Position numbers and translations under genes: made by a program
In this document: one piece after another, positions 26,262-35,871 of the stretch
Layout: each line of letters opens with the position of its first letter
How positions within the stretch are numbered: the first letter of the stretch is position 1
Assembly: GCA_028821195.1 (NCBI GenBank)
Contig: JAPPHB010000075.1
Span: 1 to 64,000, forward strand
Length of the DNA stretch: 64,000 nucleotides
Source: Gammaproteobacteria bacterium
GTDB taxonomy: Bacteria > Gemmatimonadota > Gemmatimonadetes > Longimicrobiales > Gaopeijiaceae
Direction of reading: 5' to 3'
The notes under the pieces: generated by a model
Database searches by the model: none
What the model saw: the letters and a program-made list of their open reading frames with translations, nothing else
What the model was told of the DNA's origin: nothing

Positions 26262-27000
26262 CGAAGTGCTCGACGAAGAACCCGGGATCGAAGTCGTTGG
26301 CGATCACGCGCGGACCGTAGTTGGAGAGCGACCAGCTGCCGGCGGCCCCGGGAGCCACCGACTTCATCACCGTCTCCAGATCGAGCCCTGACCGGTAGGC
26401 ATACAGCAGGCCCTCGCACATCCCGATCATCAGCGGGCCGATCAGCACCTGGTTGACCATCTTGGTGTGCTGTCCCGCCCCGGGCCCTCCCTGACGCACG
26501 ATGGCCTTCCCCATCGCCCGCCAGCACGGATCCAGTGCCTCCACCACGTCCTCGTCGCCCCCGATCATGATCGACAGGCGGCCCTCGCGGGCCCCGATGT
26601 CGCCTCCCGACACCGGCGCATCCACGCTGGCCACCCCCTTCGCGCGCGCGGCCTCGTAGATCTCGACCGCGAGCGAGGGCTCGCTGGTGGTCATGTCCAC
26701 GAGGATGTTTCCGGACTCGCATCCCGCCAGCGCGCCGTCCTCGCCCAGGATCACCTCGCGCACGTCGCGCGGGAAGCCGACGATGCTGAAGATCACGTCG
26801 CTCTGCTCGGCCACGGCTCTCGGGCTGTCCGCCCACGCCGCACCCTTCTCGAGCACCGACGCCGCCGTGGCCCGGGTGCGCGTGAAGACGGTCGCCTCGA
26901 ACCCGTGGTCCATGATGTGCGCGCACATGCTGCGGCCCATGACGCCCAGCCCGATCCAGCCGATGCGGGTCCTGCCCGGTTGAATGTCGAGATCAGCCAT
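26074..27000 (-). CDS. 3-hydroxyisobutyrate dehydrogenase / tartronate-semialdehyde reductase family protein
   Basis: A 308-residue beta-hydroxyacid dehydrogenase: [11 protein letters not shown] (about 15-25) binds NAD(P), [20 protein letters not shown] is the substrate-binding motif, and K180 in [11 protein letters not shown] is the catalytic lysine. The ATG at 27000 is the family-like start; an upstream ATG at 27072 adds an unlikely tail. In valine catabolism this enzyme (MmsB) makes methylmalonate semialdehyde, the MmsA substrate encoded 8 kb away; a GarR-type 2-hydroxy-3-oxopropionate reductase is the alternative and would link to glycolate metabolism (glcDE). It acts in the cytoplasm. 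Confidence 0.87.
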   Translation of the reverse strand: MADLDIQPGRTRIGWIGLGVMGRSMCAHIMDHGFEATVFTRTRATAASVLEKGAAWADSPRAVAEQSDVIFSIVGFPRDVREVILGEDGALAGCESGNILVDMTTSEPSLAVEIYEAARAKGVASVDAPVSGGDIGAREGRLSIMIGGDEDVVEALDPCWRAMGKAIVRQGGPGAGQHTKMVNQVLIGPLMIGMCEGLLYAYRSGLDLETVMKSVAPGAAGSWSLSNYGPRVIANDFDPGFFVEHFVKDMEIALAEAGRMKLALPGLALAHQLYNALRAQGKGHRGTHALQLALAHLSDIDWMGRKEH

Positions 27001-27150
27001 GTTTCCGTCTCTGCCATGTTGTGGAGGATGCGTGATGGACACGATAGTGTTGGAGCCGGATGCCCGGGGCAATCACAAGCGCCTCGCGGAACCGGCAATC
27101 TCCGCTTCCACCCCCTTCTTCCACCGACGCGAACCCGCCGGAGAACGCCG

Positions 27151-28767
27151 ATGAATCGCAGATGGCTTCCCTCGTCCCGGACGACGCGCTCCCGCTCCCG
27201 CACTTTCCGCCCGATCAGGCTCCTGCTGGCCGTCAGCCTGCTCCTGACCGCGCCGGGCGTGGCGTTCGCCCAGGACTTCGAAATCGAGGAGGCGACCATC
27301 GCCGAGGTGCACGCCGCCTTCCTCTCCGGAGAGCTGACCTGTGTGGACCTGGTGCAGGGCTACCTGGACCGCATCGAGGCCTACGACCAGCAGGGACCGC
27401 AGCTCAACACCATCGCCAACCTGAACCCGGCCGCCCTCGACGAGGCCGCCCGCCTGGACCAGGCCCTCGCCGACGGCGGACTCAGCGGGCCGATGCACTG
27501 CATCCCGGTCCTCCTCAAGGACCAGGTCGAAACCCGCGACATGCCCACCACCTACGGATCGGCGCTCTTCGCGGACTTCGTGTCCTCCCGGGACGCCACC
27601 ATCGTCACCCGCATGGAGGACGCGGGCGCGCTCATCATCGCCAAGACCAACATGGGCGAGTTCGCATCGCGCTACGTGGGCTCGGGGTTCGGCTTCATCC
27701 GCAATCCGTACGACCTGCGGCGCAATCCAAGCGGCTCTTCCGGCGGCACGGGCGCGGGCGTGGCCGCGAACCTGGGCCTGATCGGCATCGGTGAGGACAC
27801 CGGCGGCTCCATCCGCGGCCCGTCGGCGGTGCATGCGCTGGTCGGCCTCAGGCCCACCCTCCAACTGGTCAGCCGCTACGGCATGATGCCAGCCAACCCC
27901 ACCACGGACACCATGGGGCCGATGACCCGGACAGTGATGGACGCGGCGATCCTGCTGGACGCCATCGCCGGGTACGACCCCAACGACCCGGTGACCGCGA
28001 TGTCGGCCGGCCAGATCCCCGACTCCTACAGCGAGGGGCTATCCGAGGATGGGCTCGACGGCGCCCGCATCGGCATCATCCGCGACCCCATGGACCAGGC
28101 GCTGGACACGGATTCGGAAGGATACCGGCAGGCTCGCGCGATCGTCGATGCGGCCGTCGAACAGCTGCGCACGCTGGGCGCCGAAGTGGTGGACAACGTC
28201 GTCATCCCCGGGGTCGACGGGGTGAACGCCATCTACTCCATGAACCCCCACGAGACCGAGGCCGCCACCGACGCATACCTGGCGGAACTCGACGACCCGC
28301 CCTACACGACCCTGCGCTCCATCCTGCTCAGCGGCCGCGTGACGCCCTGGCGGGCGACCGGGCTGGCGAACTCACTCGGAAAGACCACCCGCGACCCCGG
28401 CTACCTGGCCTACCTGCTGGCCCGCGACCAGCTCCGCCAGGACGCCTACCAGGTCATGGCCGACCACGACCTCGACGCGCTGGTGCACACCACCTTCGAC
28501 CACCCACCGTCCCTGATCGCCCCGGATGTCGAGACCAACCCCTCCCCGGCCGACGACTACGGCCTTGGCGACAACCGCCTCCTCAGCCCGCTGACGGGCT
28601 GGCCCGCGCTCACCGTTCCCGCCGGCTTCACCCCGGACGGCGTGCCCATCGGAATCGAGTTCCTGGGCCGCCCCTTTACTGAAGGGATGCTGATTCGCTT
28701 CGGTTTTGCTTTCGAGCAGGCAACGGGGCACCGGAGGCCGCCCGAAAGCGCGCCGCCGCTGCGCTAG
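27151..28767 (+). CDS. Exported amidase (amidase-signature family)
   Basis: A 538-residue amidase-signature enzyme with a signal peptide (cleavage near VAFAQ, residue 40). The Lys-Ser-Ser triad is present: K123 in VLLKDQVET, the cis-Ser in PSGSSGGTGAGVA (S196/S197) and nucleophile S220 in GEDTGGSIRGPS. Such enzymes hydrolyse carboxamides and peptide-amides; this one acts outside the cytoplasm. The start at 27151 follows CGGAGAACGCCG; the frame is open far upstream, but only this start gives a signal peptide. It is the first of two exported amidases in the window (see 56016), of nearly equal length. Confidence 0.9.
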   Translation: MNRRWLPSSRTTRSRSRTFRPIRLLLAVSLLLTAPGVAFAQDFEIEEATIAEVHAAFLSGELTCVDLVQGYLDRIEAYDQQGPQLNTIANLNPAALDEAARLDQALADGGLSGPMHCIPVLLKDQVETRDMPTTYGSALFADFVSSRDATIVTRMEDAGALIIAKTNMGEFASRYVGSGFGFIRNPYDLRRNPSGSSGGTGAGVAANLGLIGIGEDTGGSIRGPSAVHALVGLRPTLQLVSRYGMMPANPTTDTMGPMTRTVMDAAILLDAIAGYDPNDPVTAMSAGQIPDSYSEGLSEDGLDGARIGIIRDPMDQALDTDSEGYRQARAIVDAAVEQLRTLGAEVVDNVVIPGVDGVNAIYSMNPHETEAATDAYLAELDDPPYTTLRSILLSGRVTPWRATGLANSLGKTTRDPGYLAYLLARDQLRQDAYQVMADHDLDALVHTTFDHPPSLIAPDVETNPSPADDYGLGDNRLLSPLTGWPALTVPAGFTPDGVPIGIEFLGRPFTEGMLIRFGFAFEQATGHRRPPESAPPLR

Positions 28768-28806
28768 CAACCGAACGCGAACTTCGGCCGTCCGTGGCGC
28801 CGGCAA

Positions 28807-29385
28807 CTAACCCCCGCCGATCCCCGTCGCGGTCGGCCGGCAGTTCCTCATCGTGGCCAGCGTGGAATCGATGCTCAGGAAGAGGGCTTCGCCGGGATCG
28901 ACGATCAGTTCCTCCGTCGTGCAGGTGCCGCCCGCGAGCAGCGAGATCTCGATCGAGAGCGTCTGCGAGATATCCCAGTCGAGGGTGTAGTTGGCCTCGG
29001 TCTTCCCCGTGAGCATGCCGATGTACTCGCGCCCGCGCGGGTGCACCGCGTACATCCGCGCATCGCTGAAGTTGTTGTTGATGATCCGGATCTCGATCTG
29101 ATCCTCGAGACCGGGCGTGATGGCCGGGTTCCCCTCCCCGGCGCGCGCGGCGCAGGCGGTGGCGAGCGCGGTCACCGCAGTCACCAGCATCGCCCGCATG
29201 AGGAAAAGTGCCACTCCGCCGACTCTCCCCGTTGCCGCACTGTCCACCACGGTGGACACTCCCGATCCCCCCATCATCATCGCCGCCTCCATGCGCTTCA
29301 GGCGCGCGGCCGATTCGGGTCGCGTCCCCTGTTCACTCGCTGTTATTCTTGCGTGCGCCCGGATTCCCCCGGCTTCATCACTCAT
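28807..29385 (-). CDS. Hypothetical membrane-anchored protein, 192 residues
   Basis: The ATG at 29385 has GGAGG six bases upstream. The protein has a 60-residue N-terminal part, one hydrophobic segment with a lipobox-like end (ALATACAARAGEG) and a beta-sandwich-like C-terminal domain starting IEIRIINNNFSDARMYAV, with two cysteines in GGTCTTEEL and TMRNCRP. If translation began at the internal ATG just before the hydrophobic segment (about 29199), the product would be a plain lipoprotein. The C-terminal domain recurs in unnamed exported proteins of related bacteria. Function unknown. Its 5' end is only 52 bp from the divergent S9 peptidase gene. Confidence 0.65.
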   Translation of the reverse strand: MSDEAGGIRAHARITASEQGTRPESAARLKRMEAAMMMGGSGVSTVVDSAATGRVGGVALFLMRAMLVTAVTALATACAARAGEGNPAITPGLEDQIEIRIINNNFSDARMYAVHPRGREYIGMLTGKTEANYTLDWDISQTLSIEISLLAGGTCTTEELIVDPGEALFLSIDSTLATMRNCRPTATGIGGG

Positions 29386-29437
29386 TTTCGCCTCCGTCTC
29401 GGTCAGGATCATTACTCAATCTGTACAGGAGTTCATC

Positions 29438-31477
29438 ATGAAGGCTCTCGCAACAGCAGCCCTCGGGTTCGCGCTATTCGCGGCGGCGCTCGCGCCTCCA
29501 GCCGCAGTCGCGCAGGAGCGGCGCAACATCACGGTCGACGATCTGTTCGAGCTCGAGAACGTCGGCTCGCCGGTGGTCAGCCCCGAGGGCGACTGGGTCG
29601 CGTACACGGTCTCTCGCACCTCCCTGGAGGATGAACGCTCCTATACGCGCGTCTACATGGCGCCGGTCGCGGGCGGCGACCCCGTCCCGCTCACGCGCGA
29701 CAAGCAGTCTGCCGGCTCTCCCGCCTGGAGTCCGGACGGCCGATACCTCACCTTCACGGCGGCGCGCGACGGCGACCCGACCCAGGTGTGGGCGCTCGAC
29801 CGGCGCGGAGGCGAAGCCTTCCCCCTCACCGACGTCGAGCAGGGTGTCGGCGGATACCGCTGGTCGCCCGACGGCACGCGCCTCCTCCTCACCATCCGCG
29901 ATGCCGAGGAGGATGACGAGGATGCGAAGCCCAACGCTCCGCAGGATCCGTGGGTCATCGACCGCATCCAGTTCAAGCGGGACGGAGCCGGATACCTGAC
30001 CGGCTCACGCATGACGCACCTGTACGTCTACAAGATCGATGCCAGGGAGTTGCAGCAGCTCACTACGGGGCGCTGGAACGAATCGCTGGGCGTCTGGAGC
30101 CCCGACGGAACGCAGATCGCCTTCGTCTCCAACCGCACGGAAGACCCCGATCTCAACGCCAACAACGACATCTGGGTTGTCTCGGCGGACCTCGAGGAAC
30201 CCACCGACTCGCCCCGGCAGGTCACCACCAACCCCGGTTCCGACGGCTCACCGCAGTGGAGCCCGGACGGCCGCTGGATCGCCTACAGCACCGGCATCCG
30301 CCCCGACCTGATCTGGTACGCCACAACCCACCTGGCGGTCGTCTCCGCGGACGGGGGCGAGCCGCGGCTGCTCACCACCGACCTGGACCGCAACGTGCGC
30401 TCGCCCCGCTTCTCTCCCGATGGCGAGTGGATCTGGTTCGGGCTCGAGGACTCGTCCGAGAACCACATCGCCCGAATTCGTCCCGATGGCTCGGACCTGG
30501 AGCGGCCGGTGTCCGGCGGGCTGTCGGCTTCGGGCTTCGACCGGCGCGGCGGCACCTTCGCGGCCCTGGTCAACCACCTGGACCGCCCCGGCGAGATCTA
30601 CGCCGTCGAGCACTTCGATGACGGAGAAGCCTCGCTCCGCCGCATCACGGGCCACAACGACGACTTCCTGGCGGCCGTCAACATCGCCGAGACCCACAAC
30701 ATCCAGTTCCCCTCCGAGGGCGGCATCGAAGTCGAGGGGTTCGTCACCTTCCCGCCGGACTACGAGGAAGGACGGGCCTATCCCACCATCCTGCGCATCC
30801 ACGGGGGCCCGGTCTCCCAGTACAGCCACTCCTTCCAGTTCGAGTCGCAGCTCTTCGCGGCCCACGGCTACGTGGTGGTGCGCACCAACCCGCGCGGCTC
30901 GTCCGGCTACGGCCAGGACTTCTCGGCGGCGCTGTGGGCGGACTGGGGCAACCCGGACTTCAAGGACGTGATGGCGGGCATCGACTACGCCATCGAGCAG
31001 GGCTGGACCGACCCCGATCGGCTGGGGGTGGGCGGCTGGTCGTACGGGGGCATCCTCACCAACTACGTCATCACGCAGACCGACCGCTTCGAGGGCGCCA
31101 TCACCGGGGCCAGCGAAGTGCTCTACATCGCCAACTACGGGCACGACCATTACCAGCGGCAGTGGGAGGCCGAGCTGGGGCTCCCCTGGGAGGGCGACAA
31201 CCGCGACAACTGGGAGCGCATCAGCCCCTTCAACAAGGTGCACGAGGTCACCACCCCGACCCTGATCATGGGCGGCGAGGACGACTGGAACGTGCCCATC
31301 CTCAACTCCGAGCAGCTCTACCAGGCGCTGCGCCGGCGGGGCGTGCCCACCCAGCTCGTGGTCTATCCAGGCCAGAGCCACGGCATCCGCGTCCCCAGCT
31401 ACCAGAAGGACCGCTACGAGCGCTACCTCGCCTGGTATGACCGCTGGGTCATGAACGCCAACCGTCCGGTGAGCTGA
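29438..31477 (+). CDS. Exported S9-family peptidase (acylaminoacyl-peptidase/DPP-like)
   Basis: A 679-residue protein with a signal peptide (cleavage after AAVAQ), a TolB/WD40-like propeller with many SPDG repeats (for example PAWSPDGRYLTFTA, GVWSPDGTQIAFVS) and a C-terminal alpha/beta hydrolase. The triad is S535 in GGWSYGG, D615/D616 in GGEDDWNVP and H648 in GQSHGIR. It hydrolyses short peptides or N-acylated peptide ends in the periplasm. AGGAG precedes the ATG at 29438. It opens a seven-gene plus-strand run; the next gene starts three bases after its stop. Confidence 0.92.
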   Translation: MKALATAALGFALFAAALAPPAAVAQERRNITVDDLFELENVGSPVVSPEGDWVAYTVSRTSLEDERSYTRVYMAPVAGGDPVPLTRDKQSAGSPAWSPDGRYLTFTAARDGDPTQVWALDRRGGEAFPLTDVEQGVGGYRWSPDGTRLLLTIRDAEEDDEDAKPNAPQDPWVIDRIQFKRDGAGYLTGSRMTHLYVYKIDARELQQLTTGRWNESLGVWSPDGTQIAFVSNRTEDPDLNANNDIWVVSADLEEPTDSPRQVTTNPGSDGSPQWSPDGRWIAYSTGIRPDLIWYATTHLAVVSADGGEPRLLTTDLDRNVRSPRFSPDGEWIWFGLEDSSENHIARIRPDGSDLERPVSGGLSASGFDRRGGTFAALVNHLDRPGEIYAVEHFDDGEASLRRITGHNDDFLAAVNIAETHNIQFPSEGGIEVEGFVTFPPDYEEGRAYPTILRIHGGPVSQYSHSFQFESQLFAAHGYVVVRTNPRGSSGYGQDFSAALWADWGNPDFKDVMAGIDYAIEQGWTDPDRLGVGGWSYGGILTNYVITQTDRFEGAITGASEVLYIANYGHDHYQRQWEAELGLPWEGDNRDNWERISPFNKVHEVTTPTLIMGGEDDWNVPILNSEQLYQALRRRGVPTQLVVYPGQSHGIRVPSYQKDRYERYLAWYDRWVMNANRPVS

Positions 31478-31480
31478 AGG

Positions 31481-32395
31481 ATGAGAATCATCGTCAACGG
31501 CCAGCAGGCTTTCGGCGCGGCTGTCCTCAAGGCGCTGGTGGAGCGCGGCGAGGACATCGTCGGCGTCTACACCCGTCCCGAAAGGCCCGGACAGCGCCCC
31601 GACCCGCTCGCGGAAGCGGCCCGCGAACAAGGCCTGCCCCTCTTCCAGCCCTCTTCCTTCAAGAGCGAGGATACCTGGACGCAGATGAAATCGCTTCGCC
31701 CCGATCTGGGGGTGATGGCCTACGTGACCCTCTTCGTGCCCGAGCAGGCCCTCAACATCCCGACCCACGGGACCATCCAGTATCATCCCTCGCTGCTCCC
31801 GCTCCATCGCGGCCCCAGCTCCATCAACTGGCCCATCATCTGGGGCAGGGAGAAGACGGGGCTCTCGATCTTCTGGCCCGACGACGGCCTCGACGAGGGT
31901 CCGATTCTCCTTCAGAGGGAAGTCGATATCGGGGATCACACCCTTGGCAGCCTCTACTTCAACCACCTCTTCCCCATGGGCGTCGACGCCATGCTCGAGG
32001 GCGTGGACCTGGTGCGCGCGGGCGAGGCGCCGAAGATCCCGCAGGATCATTCCGCGGCTACCTACGAGGGATGGTGCAAACACGAGCACGTGCGGGTGTC
32101 CTGGAATCTGCCGCTGCGCCGAACGTGGAACCTCGTGCGTGGGGCGGACCCCCAGCCAGGGGCGTGGAGTACGTTCAACGGCGCCTGGCTCAAGCTCTAC
32201 GGGGCTTCGCGGATCGACGAGGTGCTTTCGATTCGCCCGGGGCAGGTCACCGGCATCGGCCCCGAGGGGATTCGCGTCGCGGCACCGGATGGCCAGTTGC
32301 TGGTCGGCAAGGTGCGGCCCAAAGGGGGGAAGAAGATGGCCGCGGGCGAGTGGGCGGAGTCGGTCGGGTTGGCAAGAGGCATGTTCTTCATTTGA
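31481..32395 (+). CDS. Formyltransferase-fold protein, 10-formyl-THF dehydrogenase hydrolase-domain type
   Basis: A 304-residue cytoplasmic protein that resembles the N-terminal hydrolase domain of ALDH1L-type 10-formyltetrahydrofolate dehydrogenase more than methionyl-tRNA formyltransferase: YHPSLLPLHRGPSSINW, SIFWPDDGLDEGPILLQ and ATYEGWCKHE. Catalytic H102 and D138 have the 36-residue spacing of FDH His106/Asp142. The residue two before the histidine is Gln100, where FMT has Asn and FDH has Ile. It lacks the carrier and aldehyde dehydrogenase domains of FDH, so formyl-THF hydrolysis or formyl transfer to another acceptor is possible. It starts three bases after the S9 peptidase stop. Confidence 0.82.
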   Translation: MRIIVNGQQAFGAAVLKALVERGEDIVGVYTRPERPGQRPDPLAEAAREQGLPLFQPSSFKSEDTWTQMKSLRPDLGVMAYVTLFVPEQALNIPTHGTIQYHPSLLPLHRGPSSINWPIIWGREKTGLSIFWPDDGLDEGPILLQREVDIGDHTLGSLYFNHLFPMGVDAMLEGVDLVRAGEAPKIPQDHSAATYEGWCKHEHVRVSWNLPLRRTWNLVRGADPQPGAWSTFNGAWLKLYGASRIDEVLSIRPGQVTGIGPEGIRVAAPDGQLLVGKVRPKGGKKMAAGEWAESVGLARGMFFI

Positions 32396-32450
32396 TGGAC
32401 GGAACGTATTCGAGCGACGGCTGCACGCACTCGGGATCAGGGGACAAAGG

Positions 32451-32906
32451 GTGAAGAGCACGGCTTCGCAGGAAGACAGGCGGCGGGCGCTTGAGCGGAT
32501 GATCTCGCGGGTGGGCCGCCGCTTTCCGGATGTGAAGACCATCAGCGCGGCCGCCTTGCGCGGGCGGCTGCCCGCCGACGATACCGTCCTCGTCGACGTG
32601 CGCTCCCCGGCGGAACGGGCGGTATCCACCCTGCCGGGAGCAATCACCCCCGAGGAATTCGAGGGCCAGCTCGAGGAGCTTGGCGACTGTACCGTGGTCG
32701 CCTACTGCACGGTGGGCGCGCGCAGCTCGAAGTACGCACGCCGCATGAGCAGGAAGGGCGTGCCGGTGCTGAACCTGGAGGGAAGCCTGCTCGCCTGGAC
32801 GCACGCGGGCGGCGAGCTCACCGACGGCGCGTCGCCGACGAAGAGGCTCCACGTGTTCGGGCCCAGGTGGAATCTCGCCGCGGACGGATACGAGGGCGTT
32901 TGGTAA
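32451..32906 (+). CDS. Rhodanese-domain protein
   Basis: A 151-residue single-domain rhodanese from GTG 32451, preceded by GGGGACAAAGG. It has VLVDVRSPAERAVSTLPGAI and the active-site loop YCTVGARSSKYARRM with Cys86 as the persulfide-forming residue. The C-x-x-G-x-R-S form is typical of sulfurtransferases found next to other metabolic genes. No signal peptide is seen, so it is cytoplasmic. It lies between the formyltransferase-fold gene and the DUF481 gene on the same strand. Confidence 0.82.
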   Translation: MKSTASQEDRRRALERMISRVGRRFPDVKTISAAALRGRLPADDTVLVDVRSPAERAVSTLPGAITPEEFEGQLEELGDCTVVAYCTVGARSSKYARRMSRKGVPVLNLEGSLLAWTHAGGELTDGASPTKRLHVFGPRWNLAADGYEGVW

Positions 32907-32917
32907 CACGAGGGCGT

Positions 32918-33805
32918 TTGTCGATTGGGCGCCCGCCGGGGGTGGGCGGCTGCGTGCCTTTCTCCCTGGTGCTCGCGCTTCTGCTGGGCACCGGCACCAA
33001 CGCCAGCGCGCAGATCCCCCGGATTCCTCTCCCGCCGGAGTGGTCCAACTCCAGCGAGTTCAGCTTCATCCAGACCCGCGGCAACACCGAATCGACCACG
33101 TTCGGGCTCGCCAACGAACTGATCACGGAGTGGGAGCGGACCGAAACCAAGCTGGAGTTCGGAGCCCTGCGCACCAACACCAGCCGCTTCAAGCGCTCCG
33201 CCATAGGCACAGCCGACGACTATCGGGTCGAAGAGGAGAGCGAGACCCGGGTGTCCGCGGAGAACTATCACATCCGCTTCCGCGGCGACCGCGAGTTCTC
33301 GGAGCGGTCGTCGGTGTTCGGCCAGCTTGGGTGGACCCGCAACACCTTCACCGGCATCGATGGCCGCTACGTGCTGGTCGCCGGCATGTCGACGCGCTGG
33401 GTGGAGGATGAAGTGCACCAGCTGCGCAGCTCCTACGGGCTCACCGTGACCAGGCAGGACGACGTGGTGCCCGATCCCGACGCAGCCAACACCTTCATCG
33501 GACTCCAGGTCTCCGGCGAATACGAGATCCAGCTGACCGACAACACGGAGTTGAAGAGCACCCTGGTGGTGGACGAGAACGGCTTCAATCCGGCGGACCT
33601 GCGCGCGGACTGGGTGACCTCGCTGGGCGTTTCGATGAGCGAGCACTTCGGGCTGCAGGCCAAGTTCCAGTACCAGTTCGACAACCGGCCGTCGCTGGTT
33701 GACGTCCCGCTCACCAGCATGCAGGGGGAGTCCGCGGGCAAGGTGCCCATCCCGCTGGACAAGTCGGATCGGGTGCTGACCATGGCTCTGGTGGTGAATT
33801 TCTAG
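32918..33805 (+). CDS. DUF481 outer-membrane beta-barrel protein
   Basis: A beta-rich exported protein (295 residues from TTG 32918) with alternating strands such as SSEFSFIQTRGNTESTTFGL and a C-terminal LTMALVVNF ending in Phe, as outer-membrane barrels do; the pattern matches DUF481 (YdiY-like). The signal peptide runs to NASAQ. The start is uncertain: TTG 32918 has GAGGG five bases upstream and lies 12 bases after the rhodanese stop, whereas GTG 32867 would overlap that gene and GTG 32942 has no clear ribosome binding site. Function of the family is unknown. Confidence 0.72.
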   Translation: MSIGRPPGVGGCVPFSLVLALLLGTGTNASAQIPRIPLPPEWSNSSEFSFIQTRGNTESTTFGLANELITEWERTETKLEFGALRTNTSRFKRSAIGTADDYRVEEESETRVSAENYHIRFRGDREFSERSSVFGQLGWTRNTFTGIDGRYVLVAGMSTRWVEDEVHQLRSSYGLTVTRQDDVVPDPDAANTFIGLQVSGEYEIQLTDNTELKSTLVVDENGFNPADLRADWVTSLGVSMSEHFGLQAKFQYQFDNRPSLVDVPLTSMQGESAGKVPIPLDKSDRVLTMALVVNF

Positions 33806-33885
33806 GACTGTTGCATTTGCGCAAACTCACGGGTTTTTCGACTTTTTCAGGCCCGACAGTCGATCCGTTGCATGGAGTAACCGAG

Positions 33886-35871
33886 ATGAAGATCCGTCCT
33901 GCCAGCGTCCTCTGCTTCCTCGCCCTTCTCGCGCTCGGCGCGCCGTCCCTCACCGCCCAGGAACCTGCGCGCATCGTCGTGGAGGCAGGGGTGCTCACCC
34001 TCCAGCCCGGTGAGAGCGGGCAGATCACGGCCAGCGTTGTCGATGCCGACGGGAACACCGTCGATGCCCCGATCATGTACATGGCCCGGGGCGCGCGCGG
34101 GCGTCTGGACGTGAACAGAACCACCGGCGCCGTCGAGGCGGTGTACGGGGGTGACTACCTGGTGACGCTGATGGTCGCCACCGACCGCAACATCCGCGCG
34201 GAGATGACGGTCTCCGTGCCGTACCCGGCCCTCGACCGGGTCGAGATCTCGCCGGGCGGGAGCGGGCGCTTCTACGTGGGCACGGTGATGCGCCACCGGG
34301 CCACCGTGTACGACGCGGTCGACGATGTTCGCGGCGACGTGGAGCTGGGCTGGAGCACCAGCGACGAGTCGGTGGCCAGCGTCGACCGCTTCGGCGTGTT
34401 CAGCGCGCACGCGCCCGGCAGGGTCACCCTGACCGCGGCCGCCGAGGGGATCGCGGGAGAGGTGGTCTACGAAGTGGTCGCGAGCCCGGTCACCTCGATT
34501 TCCCTGTCAGGGAGCCAGGAGGTGGGCCGCACCGGCGACGTGATCCGCTTCGAGGCCGCGCCCATGGCGGGCAGCCAGGCCAGCGACGTCCCCGTTACCT
34601 ATTCGGTCGTGCCCTACGCGGACATCGAGGCCACCGCGGACTTCGCGCCCGCCGAGATCGACCAGCAGGGCCGCTTCGTGGCGTACCGGCCGGGCGTGTA
34701 CACGGTCATGGCCACCGTTCCGGGCCACTCTGCCAACCAGACCATCCGCATCGAACCGCGCAACGTGAGCGAGACGGTGGAGTTCATCGGCCAGGGCGCC
34801 GTGCGCGACGTGCCCACTTCCGACCTGTGGGTGTGGGAGGGGGTCGACGGCCGCGACTACGCCATCACCGGCACCTGGGGCGCCTACGGCGCGACCTACT
34901 GGTGGGACGTGACCGATCCGGCGGCTCCGGTCATGACCGACTCGCTGGTGGTGGACGCGCGCACCACCAACGACGTGAAGGTCTCCGAGGACGGCCGCGC
35001 CTGCGTAATCTCGCGCGAGGGCGCCTCCAACCGGCGCAACGGCATCGTCATCGTGGACTGCTCGGACCCGCGCAACGTGGAAATCCTCTCCACCTTCGAC
35101 GACGAGCTGACCGGCGGGGTCCATAACGTCTTCGTCTACGACAACCACGTGTACGCCGTGAACAACGGCGTGCGCTTCGACGTGATCAACATCGAGGACC
35201 CGACCAGCCCCCACCGCGTGGGCCGCTTCGAGCTCGACACGCCCGGCCACGGCATTCACGACATCTGGATCGTCGACGGGATCGCCTACACCTCCAACTG
35301 GGCCGACGGGGTGGCGGTCATCGACGTGGGCGGCGGCGACCGGGGCGGCAGCCCTTCCAACCCGGTGCTCATGACCCGCTTCGCCGACATCGGCGGGGCG
35401 ACCCACGCGGCCTTCCCGTACTGGAGCCCGACCGGACGCTTCTACATCTTCATGGGCGACGAGATCGGCCGCCCCGGCTTCAACGACCTGGACGCCGAGC
35501 GCACGCCCCCGCGCATGGCCGGCTACATCCACGTCGTCGACTTCACCGACCCCAACAACCCCGAAGAGGTCGCGCGCTACGAGATCCCGGAGGCCGGGTC
35601 GCACAACATGTGGATCGACGGAGACCGCCTCTACGCGGCGTATTACAACGGTGGCACCCGCGTCATCGACATCTCCGGCGAGCTCAAGGGCAACCTGGGG
35701 CTGCAGGGCCGCGAGATCGCGCACTACGCCGCCAACGACCCTGACGCCTTCGTGCCCAACGCGCCCTTCAGCTGGGGCCCGCAGATCCACAAGGGCCACC
35801 TGTTCATCGCCGAGCACCACTCCGGGCTCTGGTCGGTCAGGCTGCAGCCGAGGAGGACGCTGGTTCCGTGA
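33886..35871 (+). CDS. Exported Ig-like plus LVIVD-repeat beta-propeller protein
   Basis: A 661-residue protein with a signal peptide (ends SLTAQ). The first half holds BIG2-type Ig-like domains, for example VELGWSTSDESVASVDRFGV and the GRVTLTAAAEG pattern. The second half carries LVIVD-type propeller repeats: YWWDVTDPAAPVMTDSLV, GIVIVDCSDPRNVEIL, FDVINIEDPTSPHRVGRF and YIHVVDFTDPNNPEEVARYE. Such proteins are cell-surface or periplasmic and have no known enzymatic role. The ATG at 33886 follows GGAG. An 80-bp gap from DUF481 holds T-rich runs and a TTTGCGCAAA palindrome. It overlaps the next gene by four bases. Confidence 0.85.
   Translation: MKIRPASVLCFLALLALGAPSLTAQEPARIVVEAGVLTLQPGESGQITASVVDADGNTVDAPIMYMARGARGRLDVNRTTGAVEAVYGGDYLVTLMVATDRNIRAEMTVSVPYPALDRVEISPGGSGRFYVGTVMRHRATVYDAVDDVRGDVELGWSTSDESVASVDRFGVFSAHAPGRVTLTAAAEGIAGEVVYEVVASPVTSISLSGSQEVGRTGDVIRFEAAPMAGSQASDVPVTYSVVPYADIEATADFAPAEIDQQGRFVAYRPGVYTVMATVPGHSANQTIRIEPRNVSETVEFIGQGAVRDVPTSDLWVWEGVDGRDYAITGTWGAYGATYWWDVTDPAAPVMTDSLVVDARTTNDVKVSEDGRACVISREGASNRRNGIVIVDCSDPRNVEILSTFDDELTGGVHNVFVYDNHVYAVNNGVRFDVINIEDPTSPHRVGRFELDTPGHGIHDIWIVDGIAYTSNWADGVAVIDVGGGDRGGSPSNPVLMTRFADIGGATHAAFPYWSPTGRFYIFMGDEIGRPGFNDLDAERTPPRMAGYIHVVDFTDPNNPEEVARYEIPEAGSHNMWIDGDRLYAAYYNGGTRVIDISGELKGNLGLQGREIAHYAANDPDAFVPNAPFSWGPQIHKGHLFIAEHHSGLWSVRLQPRRTLVP

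Noticed and set aside
33816-33825. TTTGCGCAAA palindrome and T-rich runs between DUF481 and the LVIVD gene
   Set aside because: The stem is too short and the T runs are too far away for a convincing terminator; no known operator matches.
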